Shown: positions 1 through 8,309 of the stretch, one piece after another
Layout of the letters: every line of letters begins with the position of its first letter
Numbering within the stretch: position 1 is the stretch's first letter
Assembly (NCBI GenBank): GCA_020433785.1
Contig: JAGRCC010000400.1
Span: forward strand, 1,024 to 42,384
Length of the DNA stretch: 41,361 nt
From: Anaerolineae bacterium
Lineage (GTDB): Bacteria; Chloroflexota; Anaerolineae; 4572-78; J111
Direction of reading: 5' to 3'
Notes under the pieces: generated by a model
What the model was told of the DNA's origin: nothing
Database searches by the model: none
Seen by the model: only the letters and a program-made list of their open reading frames with translations
Made by a program: the position numbers and the translations under genes

Positions 1-272
1 CGGCAAAGAGGGCCATTCAATTCAAACAACAGGGTCCACTTGACAGGGCTCTTTTGCCATAAGATTAAGCCCCAGGAATTCTCGCGATTTCTGGGGCTTT
101 TGTGTTTTCAAAGAAAACATGCATAACCGCCGTCACCAAAAGGCAGTGGCAAATAAGATTTTTGTGACCCTGGTCGGAAATTCCAAGGAGAAGCAACTGG
201 TGACCTGCTCGCTCCGTTTAGAGAGTGTTATGCTTTGATGTCAAGACAGAGGTGCACTGTTATTAGGAGCTA
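1..272. other. Non-coding left flank
   Basis: No convincing gene, tRNA or other RNA was seen here. The stretch holds the hairpin at 67-105 and the imperfect inverted repeat at 2-58. It lies downstream of the last gene of the minus-strand operon and probably downstream of a convergent gene outside the window. Confidence 0.6.
67..105 (+). terminator. Rho-independent-type hairpin
   Basis: AAGCCCCAG at 67-75 pairs with CTGGGGCTT at 91-99. The stem can extend inward (67-80 with 86-99, some wobble) and is followed on the plus strand by TTTTGTGTTTT. The T-rich tail is on the plus side, so it most likely ends a plus-strand gene lying left of the window. On the minus strand the stem is followed by AATCTTATGG, a poor T-tract, so it would end the NRPS operon only weakly. 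A second imperfect inverted repeat (GGCAAAGAG at 2-10, CTCTTTTGCC at 49-58) lies just to the left. Confidence 0.7.
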
Positions 273-1037
273 TTAAATACCACGCCTAAGGGCTAAATCT
301 TGGGTGATGTCTCGGAGTAGGGAGGGTTGAGCGTCACGTAGAAAAAAATGATCGCCGGGGTACACGCGGATATTAAAGTGACTGCTGGTTTGAGTGCGCC
401 AGGCTTCCAAATCGGCAAGCGAAACCAGAGTATCGTCCTGTCCCCCAAAGACCGATATGGGGCAGTCAAGCGGTGGTTTAGGTAGGTAGGTATAGGTCTC
501 GACTAGCGTAAAGTCAGCGCGCAATAGAGGCAATATTAACTGCATCAATTCCGGCTCCTGAAAAACAGCTTTGGGGGTACCGTTGTAATCCTTTAGTTCT
601 TTAACAAAATCGGCTGTTGGTAAATGATGCAATTGTGGCTTTCGATCAGGGACTTGGGGTGCTCTATGGCCCGATACAAATAGATGCATTGGTCCGGGGA
701 GTTGTGCTTTACGGAACCAGTGGGTCAGTTCAAAACTAAGGATGGCTCCCATGCTATGGCCAAACAAAGCAAAAGGTGAGTTTACGTATTGGGATAGAAC
801 TTGGGCCAGAGTCTGTACCAATGGTAACATCTGAGTATACGGTATCTCCGACAAGCGAACTTCGCGACCCGGTAGGCGAATAGCCCAAACTTCTATTTCT
901 GGTGGCAAATGGGCCGGCCAGGTGCGATAGATCGTCGCTCCACCGCCGGCATAAGGCAAGCAGAGCAGCCGCAAGCGGGCCTGAGGGTTTGGTTTAGGTT
1001 TATATATCCAGGTGTCTAAAGGGGTGTTCTTTGCCAT
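273..1037 (-). CDS. Type II thioesterase (editing alpha/beta hydrolase)
   Basis: A stand-alone thioesterase of 254 aa, the usual size for type II TEs of NRPS/PKS clusters. Seen: the nucleophile elbow GHSMG with Ser95, a GGQDD segment near residue 200 carrying the likely catalytic Asp, and GDHFFL with His230, which complete the Ser-Asp-His triad. The N-terminal LRLLCLPYAGGGA is the typical oxyanion-side strand. Known of the family: these enzymes hydrolyse stalled or mis-primed acyl groups from carrier proteins and do not release the final product. The start ATG is 15 nt after the stop of the last NRPS gene, with only a distant AGGA upstream, so translation may depend on the operon. It is the last gene of the minus-strand operon. 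Function is secure at family level. Which carrier proteins it edits is inference. Confidence 0.93.
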   Translation of the reverse strand: MAKNTPLDTWIYKPKPNPQARLRLLCLPYAGGGATIYRTWPAHLPPEIEVWAIRLPGREVRLSEIPYTQMLPLVQTLAQVLSQYVNSPFALFGHSMGAILSFELTHWFRKAQLPGPMHLFVSGHRAPQVPDRKPQLHHLPTADFVKELKDYNGTPKAVFQEPELMQLILPLLRADFTLVETYTYLPKPPLDCPISVFGGQDDTLVSLADLEAWRTQTSSHFNIRVYPGDHFFLRDAQPSLLRDITQDLALRRGI

Positions 1038-1052
1038 AAATCGATTCTTATC

Positions 1053-4000
1053 CTATTTGCTCTTCACATTCGTTTTTGTTAGATAACCGGAAAGCTTTTT
1101 AGCCAGCACCTGTACTTGCGGTTCGGCTAACATAGTGATGTGCGTGCCTGGCACTTCATTGAACGCTACCGGGCCGATTTGAGACCAAGCCCGGATTGCC
1201 CACTCATGTTCAGAGGTCGGTTTATTACCGGCAGCAAATAAAGTTACCGGCACTGGCATGATTTGGCGGGCCGTATAGGCTGCTGTCGCCTGGAGAACAG
1301 CCTTGAAGACTTGTATTTGGCCCCGCAGCAGCTTTACATCGCTCCCATTTGGCAAGAGATCGACTTGTTCCAACCGTTGTTTTAGGGTGTTTAATTGTTC
1401 TGACGGATGAAGAGGGTGGAGGAGCTCATTGGTAACGGCTAAATCCTGTCCGCTAAGCTCTGCAGCCAGTTTCGAAAAATTGACCAGCCACTCCGTTTCG
1501 CTCAGAGATTTTGGTTCAGGCTCATTATCAGCAAAAGGCAGCGCATCGAAAATTGCCAACAGAGCGACCTGCCGGCCCTGCGCTAACAGTTGTTGGGCCA
1601 TTTCAAGGGCGACCATACCGCCGGAAGAATGTCCCCCCAAATAATAAGGCCCCTCCGACTGGAGCTGCTGAATGGCTTCAAGATAATGCTCCGCCATCGC
1701 CTCGACGCTCGTATGGGGTGCCGTGACGCCATCTAGCCCCACGGCTTGGAAACTGTAAAAAGGCTGCTCCTGGCCCAAATGACGGGATAAGTGATAAAGA
1801 TAAAAGGGATTGCTGCCGGCACCGGGCACACAGAAGAAGGGCGGCTTAGCGCCCGTGGGCTGGAGCGCGACCAGTGATGACCATGGTTCTCCGGCAAGGT
1901 CTTGGCGTAGAAACCTGGCCAAATCGGCGATGGTTGGGTATTGGAAAAGGGTTGCCAGCGGCAGGTGTCGATCAAATTGCTGCTGTATAACCGCCATAAG
2001 CCGAACAGCCAGCAAGGAATGACCTCCAATCTCAAAGAAGCTGTCCCGAATACCAATCGATGTCCTGTTCAACACCGTCTGCCAGATATCGACCAACTGT
2101 TGTTCGAGCGAATCGCGGGGTGGAACATAGTCCGGGGCTGCTAACACTGTTGGAGCAGGTAAGGCTCGTCGGTCGATCTTGCCGCTGGTGGTGAAAGGCA
2201 GCGTTTCTTGAACGACAAAAGTAGCCGGGATCATATAGTCGGGTAATTGGCCTTGTAAGAAACGGCGCAGTTCGGCTAGCAGTTCGCGATCATCCATCTC
2301 TTGTTTTTTAACGACATAAGCAACCAGCCGTTTATCGCCTGGTTTGTCCTCGCGAGCCAGAACCACACTTGCTTGCACTGCCGGGTGCTGGTTAAGCGCA
2401 CTCTCAATTTCACCCAATTCGACCCGAAAGCCCCGGATTTTTACCTGATAATCTCTCCGACCTAAAAACTCAATGTTTCCATCCGGGCGGTAGCGGGCCA
2501 GATCGCCTGTTTTATAGAGCCGCCCTTTGCCAAACGGATTAGGTATAAACTTCTCGGCGGTCAACTGTGGTCGATGGAGATACCCTCGGGCCACTTGTAT
2601 GCCGCCGATGGTCAGTTCGCCTGCAACCCCGATAGGCACCGGTTGCAGGTAAGGGTCCAGAACGTAGAGTTCGGTATTCGCAGTGGGTCGTCCGATAGAC
2701 ACGGGCCGGGCTAGATCGATTGTCTCTGTTAGCCGCCATATTGTCACGGCTACGGTTGTCTCGGTTGGGCCGTAGGTGTTGCATAATTGCACATCGGCCC
2801 CGACTCGCTCTTGCCATAGAGCGAGTGACTCCGCTTGAGCCTGTTCGCCGCCGATGATAACCAACCGAACAACTGGGGGCAACGCTAATGCATTGAGTTT
2901 AAGATGATTTGTCAGCTCATGCCAGTAACCGGTTGGGAAATCGAGCACAGTCAGGTGTTGAGTATGGCACTGTCGGAAAAATTCGGCAGGGGTATTAAGC
3001 ATCGTTTCACTCCGCAAGACAAGCGTCGCTCCACGAATAAGACAGGGGTAGATCTCCTCATTACTGGTGTCAAAGCTTATCGAGGCAAACTGTAAGACCC
3101 TATCTTGCGAGGTCAAATCAAATGCCTCCGCCGCTGTCTGCGCAAAGTTGGTCAATGCTCGATGCTCTATGAGGGTGCCTTTGGGTCGGCCTGTTGAACC
3201 GGAGGTATAGATAACATAAGCTAAATTAACAGGCTCGATCTGACTGGGCAGATTTTCGGAACTCAAAGAGGCAATCTGAGGCCAATCTTTATCTACGTGA
3301 ATCGATCGTGTCTCGTGATGAGACAAGTCAGGTGCCAACTGTTCTTGAGTTAATAAAACAGAGAGCTGGCTATCGTTCAAGACAAAAGCCAGACGCTCCG
3401 GCGGGTAGGCCGGATCGAGCGGAATGTAAGCCCCCCCGGTTTTGATGACTCCTAACATACTGATGATCATTTCCAGCGAGCGTTCCAGATAAAGCCCGAC
3501 CAAAGTCTCAGGACCAACTCCCAACGATTGTAAATAGTGAGCCAATTGATTAGCCCGTTGGTTGAGTTGCTGATAAGTAAGGTGTTGATCATGATAAACG
3601 ACAGCGATAGCATCGGGGGTGCGGGCCGCTTGGGTCTCGAATAAATGGTGAACACATTGATGGCTGGCATAGCTGGTCTGAGTGTCATTCCACGCAACCA
3701 AAATGTGATGCTGTTCCGCCTCGGTCAATAGGGGGAGTTGCGCTATCGATTGGGTTGGGTCGGTTACAATACTTGCCAATAAATTCTGAAAATGGCCGAT
3801 CATTTGCTCAATGGTTCTGGCTTCAAATAAATCCGTCAGGTACTCACAACTACCGATCAATCCCTCTTCAACTTCCTGTAGGGTTAGGGTCAAATCGAAT
3901 TTAGCCGTCGGGATGTCGCGTTCGATCAAGTGCATGCTCAGGTCGGGCATCGCAAGTGCCGGTTGGGGGACATTGTGTAAATCAAACATAACTTGGAATA

Positions 4001-7000
4001 GGGGCGTATGGCTCAGGTTGCGCTCCGGCTGTACCGTTTCGACAACCATCTCAAACGGTATGTCTTGATGATCGTAGGCAGCTTGGGTTGTCTCTCGGAC
4101 TTGGTCCAGTAACTCTAAAAAGGAAGGTGTTGCTGACAGATCGGATCGCAGAGCCAGGGTGTTAACAAAGAAGCCAATCAGAGGTTCAATCTCTGGCCGG
4201 TTGCGATTGGCAATGGGTGAGCCAACAACAATATCTGTTTGACCACTGTAGCGATACAACAGCACCTTAAAGGCTGCCAACAACGTCATAAACAAGGTTG
4301 CCTCGGTCTGCTGGCTGAGATTCTGCAATCGTTGGCTCAACTGCTTGGGAATGGTAAAGGACATGCTTGCCCCTCGATGGCTCATTTGGGGTGGACGAGG
4401 CTGGTCGGTGGGTAAGGCTAACAAGCTGGGAGCATGGGCTAATTGTCGCTGCCAATAAGCCAACTGTTCGGCTAATTCATCGCCTTGCAGCCGTTGCCGT
4501 TGCCAAGTGGCAAAATCGGCATATTGGATTAATAAATCAGACAGAGCCGAGGGCGTACCCTGAGTATAGGCTTGATACAGCGCGTTCATCTCTCGAATTA
4601 TAACCCCGGTGGACCAGGCATCCGAGGCGATATGGTGCATCGTAAGGAGAAACACGACCTCGTCATCGTCTAATAAAAGCAGATTGGCCCGCAGCATCAA
4701 ATCTTGGCTGAGGTCAAAGGGAGTCATTGTCTCGGCTTGAATTAAACGTTCCACCTCACCAGCTTGGTTTGGTCCCGATATAAAGCGTAGATCTATGAGA
4801 GGCAGATGCAGCGGGATGGGGGGGTGAATAATTTGCCGGCCTTCGCCGCCTTCCGTCTGAAATGTGGTACGAACTATCTCATGGCGTTTTATAATCTCAT
4901 TGAGACTCCAAATGAGCGCCGGTATATCAAGCGGTCCCTTTATTTTTAGGGCGACCGGTATGTTGTACGTAGCGTTGGGGCCATCCAATTGATCCAGAAA
5001 CCACAGCCGTTGTTGAGCAAAAGAAAGAGGCAAAGCGCTGGTTCGATCAGCGGCTTCAATCGGCGATATGGTGGCCTGGTTGGCGTGCGTCAACGCTTCA
5101 GCTAGACTGGCGACGTCGGTATATTCAAACATCAGATCACGCAGCGTCAGCTCAACTTGAAAGGTTTGTTGTACTCGGGAAATGACTTGGGTCGCCAATA
5201 GGGAATGTCCTCCCAAATCAAAAAAGTTATCGTGAATACCAACCTGATCCAAGCCTAACACCTCACCCCAAATGGTAGCCATAGCTTGCTCAGCCGGGGT
5301 CCGGGGGAGCGCCTGAGTCTTGCTTGAGGTTTGTATTGGCTCCGGCAGAGCTTGGCGGTCTACTTTACCATTGGGCGAAAGCGGTAATTCCTCCAAGATC
5401 ATAAACGTCGCCGGAATCATGTAGTCAGGCAGTTGTCGCTTTACATGTTCTCGTAGATCAGGTATCAGTGTTTGGTCAATTGTCGCTTGATATCTGTTGG
5501 CCGATGACGGTTGGCCGTTGACAAGATAGGCCACCAATCGTTTATCGCCGGGCTGATCCTCACGGGCGATCACAGCACTGGCTTGTATCGCCGGGTGTTG
5601 ATTGAGTACGGCCTCAATTTCACCCAATTCAACGCGAAAGCCGCGTATTTTGATTTGGTGATCCACCCGTCCTCTAAATTCAATCACCGGCCGATCTGAG
5701 CCGTTGGGGATGTAGCGGGCCAGATCACCGGTCCTGTATAATCGCTCTCCGGTAGCGAACGGATGGGGGATAAATCGTTCAGCCGTCAAGCCTGGCTGAT
5801 TCAGGTAGCCTCGGGTCAGTTGCACGCCACCAATATACAATTCGCCGGTGACGCCAACCGGCACCGGCTGGAGACGATGATCCAGGAGATAGATTTGGGT
5901 GTTGGCGACAGGATAGCCAATCGGCAGGTGGGGGCTGTATTGGGCGCAGCCCTCATCAATGCATGCCATAATCGTGGCGGTGATCGTGGTTTCCGCCGGC
6001 CCATACCCATTCACAAACCGTCTCCCTTTTGCCCAACGGCGCACCGTATCTATAGGGCAAACTTCCGCGCCGGTATAGACCGTTTGTAAGTGAGGGTAAC
6101 GTTGGTCAGGGAGGGTTGTTAAAGCCATCGGCGGGATGGCGATGTGCGTTAGCGTTTGCTCATTTATTAACCGGCTCAACCCATTAAAATCGTTCCGGTC
6201 GAGTACCAGGTACAGGGACGCTCCGGAACATAACGCCATAAACAGATCCGAGGTCGCCACATCAAAGCTGAAGGAGACAAATTGAAGCGAGCGGCTATTC
6301 GGTTCGATTCCTAACGCTTGAATATGCTCTCGGGTTACATTGCATAGCCCCCGATGCGGCACTTGAATGCCTTTGGGTTGCCCTGTTGAGCCGGAGGTAT
6401 AAATGACATAAGCCAGATGGTCTGGCGTTGTTCCCGGGTCGGATAGTTGCTCATGCGGCTGAGCGCGTTCGTCCGAACGGACGATAGTCAACCAATCCGT
6501 ATCCAGGCAAATGAGGTTATCGACGGCAGTCGGCAGCCCTCCCACCAAGGTCGATTGGGTCAGGAGTATGGATATCTGGGCATCGGCCAGCATAAAAACC
6601 AGTCGTTCCGGGGGGTAGTCGGGATCAAGCGGCACATAAGCCCCGCCTGCTTTGAGAATAGCCAAGACGCCGACCACCATGTCCAAAGAACGCTCGATGT
6701 AGATGCCAACCAACCTATCCGGACCAACGCCAAGAGATTGCAGATAGGCAGCCAGTTGGTTGGCTTTTTCATTAAGTTGGTTGTAGGTCAGATGTTGGTC
6801 TTTATAGACCACGGCAATAGCATCGGGTCTATGCTGGACCTGGCTCTCAAACAAATGATGGATACATGTGTCGGCAGGATAAGCTGCCTGGTTGTCATTC
6901 CACGTGATGACGAGTTGCTGCCATTCCGTTTCTGTTAGGGGCGATAAATCCGTTATGCGCTGTTGGGGGTCTTGGGTCATCCGCAACAATAATTGTTGGA

Positions 7001-8309
7001 GATGCTTGGCCAGTTGTTCAATCATCTCCTGGCTAAAGTAATGCGTATCATAGCCAATATGCATCCTTATTTTGTCACCTGGCATGATCCCCACGGTTAA
7101 GGGGTAATTGGTTTGCTCAAAGGTTTGGTAATGCTCGATCAATAGATCGTTGAGCGGTTGCTGCATGATTTCTTCAATCGGGTAATTTTCAAAAATCAAG
7201 AGGCTTTCAAACAAGGGCTGGCCGTGTGGGACATCGCTCCAACTTTGAATATCAGCCAAAGTGCTGTCCCCGTAATTCTCGCGTTCTTGCTGGAGCGTTT
7301 GAATGTGCTGAAGCCAGGTTAGCAGGTCCATTTCTTCAGCAACCTGAATACGCACCGGCAAGGTGTTGATGAATAGCCCCACCATCGTTTCTACCCCGAT
7401 CAGGTCAGCCGGACGGCCTGAGACGGTCGCCCCAAAGACAACATCATTATCACCACTATACCGGCTCAATAACAAAGCCCAAGCACCCTGAAAAAGCGTA
7501 TTTAAGGTTAGATGGTGCTGGCGGGCTAGCTTCTGCAATGCTGTACTGATTGAGGTAGGTAGCTGGAACACCCCGTGGCCATAGGTGTCGGCGGTTAAGG
7601 GTGATCGATGCGCAATTTCATGTGATGCCCTGCCTTCGGTTAACGGTAAAGGGGTGGCCGCCCAAAACCCTCGTAACGTATTTCGCCAAAAGGTCTCCGT
7701 CTTAGTTCGATCCCGGCTCTGCAGCCAGCCGATATAATCACGATAGGGTCGGGGTTGAGGCAAGGTTAAGGGTTGAGCCGATGGGGTCCACTCAGGCGAT
7801 AAACGGCTTTTGACAGAGAGAGTTTCGTAAAAGGCGCGTAGTTCATTGAAGAGCAAAGACAAGCACCAGCCATCCAGCAGAATATGATGATAGCTCCATA
7901 AAAAAGAATACCTATCGGAAGCCGTGCGAATAAGGGCCAAACGTATTAACGGTGCCTGATCAAGGGCAAATACCTGGCGTTGATCGTTTCGAATAAAATT
8001 TTGAAGCCGATCAGATTGCTCGGTTTCCGACAGATTACACCAATCCAAGATAGTCCAGGGAGCCTCAACCTGCTGATAGACAACCTGAAGCGGTTTGTCT
8101 AAATCTTCCCAATGAAACGACGTCCGCAAAATGGCATGGCGAGCGATGACCTCTTGCCAGGCCTGCTGCCAAATCGAAACGTTTAAATTACCACGAAGTA
8201 TGACAAGTGCCTGGCGCGTGTAGATACCGGCATCCGGCGCATAGAGGGTTTCAAAGAGCAAGCCTTGCTGCATCGGGGTTAGTTCGTAGATGTCTTCCAG
8301 ATTATCCAT
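1053..8309 (-). CDS. NRPS, two modules plus terminal thioesterase (C-A-PCP-C-A-PCP-TE)
   Basis: This gene adds the last two residues and releases the product. Domains (from M at 8309, 2418 aa): C 1-435 (HHILLDG near 140), A 470-990, PCP 1000-1070 (Ser1036), C 1090-1525 (HHIASDA near 1224), A 1548-2045, PCP 2060-2130 (Ser2098), TE 2145-2410. The first C begins YELTPMQQGLLFET, the form usually found after an epimerase, and matches the E domain ending the previous protein. The second C (LPLSFAQQRLWFLDQL) is the L-type. An upstream in-frame ATG at 8387 would overlap the previous gene by 86 nt and add 26 low-complexity residues. The ATG at 8309 has GGAG 9 nt upstream, overlaps the previous stop by 8 nt and begins directly with the C domain, so it is preferred. 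The operon position suggests translational coupling. Confidence 0.95.
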   Translation of the reverse strand: MDNLEDIYELTPMQQGLLFETLYAPDAGIYTRQALVILRGNLNVSIWQQAWQEVIARHAILRTSFHWEDLDKPLQVVYQQVEAPWTILDWCNLSETEQSDRLQNFIRNDQRQVFALDQAPLIRLALIRTASDRYSFLWSYHHILLDGWCLSLLFNELRAFYETLSVKSRLSPEWTPSAQPLTLPQPRPYRDYIGWLQSRDRTKTETFWRNTLRGFWAATPLPLTEGRASHEIAHRSPLTADTYGHGVFQLPTSISTALQKLARQHHLTLNTLFQGAWALLLSRYSGDNDVVFGATVSGRPADLIGVETMVGLFINTLPVRIQVAEEMDLLTWLQHIQTLQQERENYGDSTLADIQSWSDVPHGQPLFESLLIFENYPIEEIMQQPLNDLLIEHYQTFEQTNYPLTVGIMPGDKIRMHIGYDTHYFSQEMIEQLAKHLQQLLLRMTQDPQQRITDLSPLTETEWQQLVITWNDNQAAYPADTCIHHLFESQVQHRPDAIAVVYKDQHLTYNQLNEKANQLAAYLQSLGVGPDRLVGIYIERSLDMVVGVLAILKAGGAYVPLDPDYPPERLVFMLADAQISILLTQSTLVGGLPTAVDNLICLDTDWLTIVRSDERAQPHEQLSDPGTTPDHLAYVIYTSGSTGQPKGIQVPHRGLCNVTREHIQALGIEPNSRSLQFVSFSFDVATSDLFMALCSGASLYLVLDRNDFNGLSRLINEQTLTHIAIPPMALTTLPDQRYPHLQTVYTGAEVCPIDTVRRWAKGRRFVNGYGPAETTITATIMACIDEGCAQYSPHLPIGYPVANTQIYLLDHRLQPVPVGVTGELYIGGVQLTRGYLNQPGLTAERFIPHPFATGERLYRTGDLARYIPNGSDRPVIEFRGRVDHQIKIRGFRVELGEIEAVLNQHPAIQASAVIAREDQPGDKRLVAYLVNGQPSSANRYQATIDQTLIPDLREHVKRQLPDYMIPATFMILEELPLSPNGKVDRQALPEPIQTSSKTQALPRTPAEQAMATIWGEVLGLDQVGIHDNFFDLGGHSLLATQVISRVQQTFQVELTLRDLMFEYTDVASLAEALTHANQATISPIEAADRTSALPLSFAQQRLWFLDQLDGPNATYNIPVALKIKGPLDIPALIWSLNEIIKRHEIVRTTFQTEGGEGRQIIHPPIPLHLPLIDLRFISGPNQAGEVERLIQAETMTPFDLSQDLMLRANLLLLDDDEVVFLLTMHHIASDAWSTGVIIREMNALYQAYTQGTPSALSDLLIQYADFATWQRQRLQGDELAEQLAYWQRQLAHAPSLLALPTDQPRPPQMSHRGASMSFTIPKQLSQRLQNLSQQTEATLFMTLLAAFKVLLYRYSGQTDIVVGSPIANRNRPEIEPLIGFFVNTLALRSDLSATPSFLELLDQVRETTQAAYDHQDIPFEMVVETVQPERNLSHTPLFQVMFDLHNVPQPALAMPDLSMHLIERDIPTAKFDLTLTLQEVEEGLIGSCEYLTDLFEARTIEQMIGHFQNLLASIVTDPTQSIAQLPLLTEAEQHHILVAWNDTQTSYASHQCVHHLFETQAARTPDAIAVVYHDQHLTYQQLNQRANQLAHYLQSLGVGPETLVGLYLERSLEMIISMLGVIKTGGAYIPLDPAYPPERLAFVLNDSQLSVLLTQEQLAPDLSHHETRSIHVDKDWPQIASLSSENLPSQIEPVNLAYVIYTSGSTGRPKGTLIEHRALTNFAQTAAEAFDLTSQDRVLQFASISFDTSNEEIYPCLIRGATLVLRSETMLNTPAEFFRQCHTQHLTVLDFPTGYWHELTNHLKLNALALPPVVRLVIIGGEQAQAESLALWQERVGADVQLCNTYGPTETTVAVTIWRLTETIDLARPVSIGRPTANTELYVLDPYLQPVPIGVAGELTIGGIQVARGYLHRPQLTAEKFIPNPFGKGRLYKTGDLARYRPDGNIEFLGRRDYQVKIRGFRVELGEIESALNQHPAVQASVVLAREDKPGDKRLVAYVVKKQEMDDRELLAELRRFLQGQLPDYMIPATFVVQETLPFTTSGKIDRRALPAPTVLAAPDYVPPRDSLEQQLVDIWQTVLNRTSIGIRDSFFEIGGHSLLAVRLMAVIQQQFDRHLPLATLFQYPTIADLARFLRQDLAGEPWSSLVALQPTGAKPPFFCVPGAGSNPFYLYHLSRHLGQEQPFYSFQAVGLDGVTAPHTSVEAMAEHYLEAIQQLQSEGPYYLGGHSSGGMVALEMAQQLLAQGRQVALLAIFDALPFADNEPEPKSLSETEWLVNFSKLAAELSGQDLAVTNELLHPLHPSEQLNTLKQRLEQVDLLPNGSDVKLLRGQIQVFKAVLQATAAYTARQIMPVPVTLFAAGNKPTSEHEWAIRAWSQIGPVAFNEVPGTHITMLAEPQVQVLAKKLSGYLTKTNVKSK
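1080..1877 (-). other. Type I thioesterase domain (product release)
   Basis: The C-terminal domain of gene 4 opens with PPFFCVPGAGSNPFYLYHL, has the nucleophile motif GGHSSGG with Ser2228, a FDALP segment with the likely Asp, and GTHITML with His2390. Such domains release the chain by hydrolysis or macrocyclisation. A 3-hydroxyl on the acyl chain, a Thr side chain or an amine on X7 could serve as nucleophile. The sequence cannot decide which. Confidence 0.92.
1905..5057 (-). other. Gene 4 module 2 (C-A-PCP), residue X7
   Basis: The C domain is L-type with HHIASDA. The adenylation pocket, read by alignment, is D-T-E-D-I-G-T-V-A-K, from the segments FDTSNEEIYP, LDFPTGYWHEL, VIIGGE and CNTYGPTETTVA. 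The acidic residues at positions 239 and 278 would suit a basic or amine-bearing side chain, which is inference. The code is not one I can assign. The A10 motif is SGKIDRRAL. Carrier Ser2098 lies in GGHSLLAV. Confidence 0.82.
5085..8309 (-). other. Gene 4 module 1 (C-A-PCP), residue X6
   Basis: The adenylation domain has intact core motifs: YTSGSTGQPKG, YGPAETT, a TGDLARY-type A7, and NGKVDRQAL with the A10 Lys. Reading the ten pocket positions by alignment to GrsA gives D-V-S-A-Y-G-G-I-T-K (FDVATS, the residue before IPP, VYTGAE, NGYG, TTIT). Asp235 and the Lys are present, so an alpha-amino acid is expected. I do not recognise the code and make no substrate call. The carrier motif is GGHSL, the non-epimerising kind, consistent with no E domain here. 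Confidence 0.85.

Noticed and set aside
1..272. Possible RNA gene in the left flank
   Set aside because: No tRNA cloverleaf or known riboswitch pattern was seen. Only the terminator-like hairpin and a weak inverted repeat are present.
6447..6938. Plus-strand open frame of 163 residues antisense to gene 4
   Set aside because: It lies wholly within a clear adenylation domain on the other strand, shows no recognisable motif and has no ribosome binding site of note. The many other short frames within the megasynthase genes were dismissed on the same grounds.
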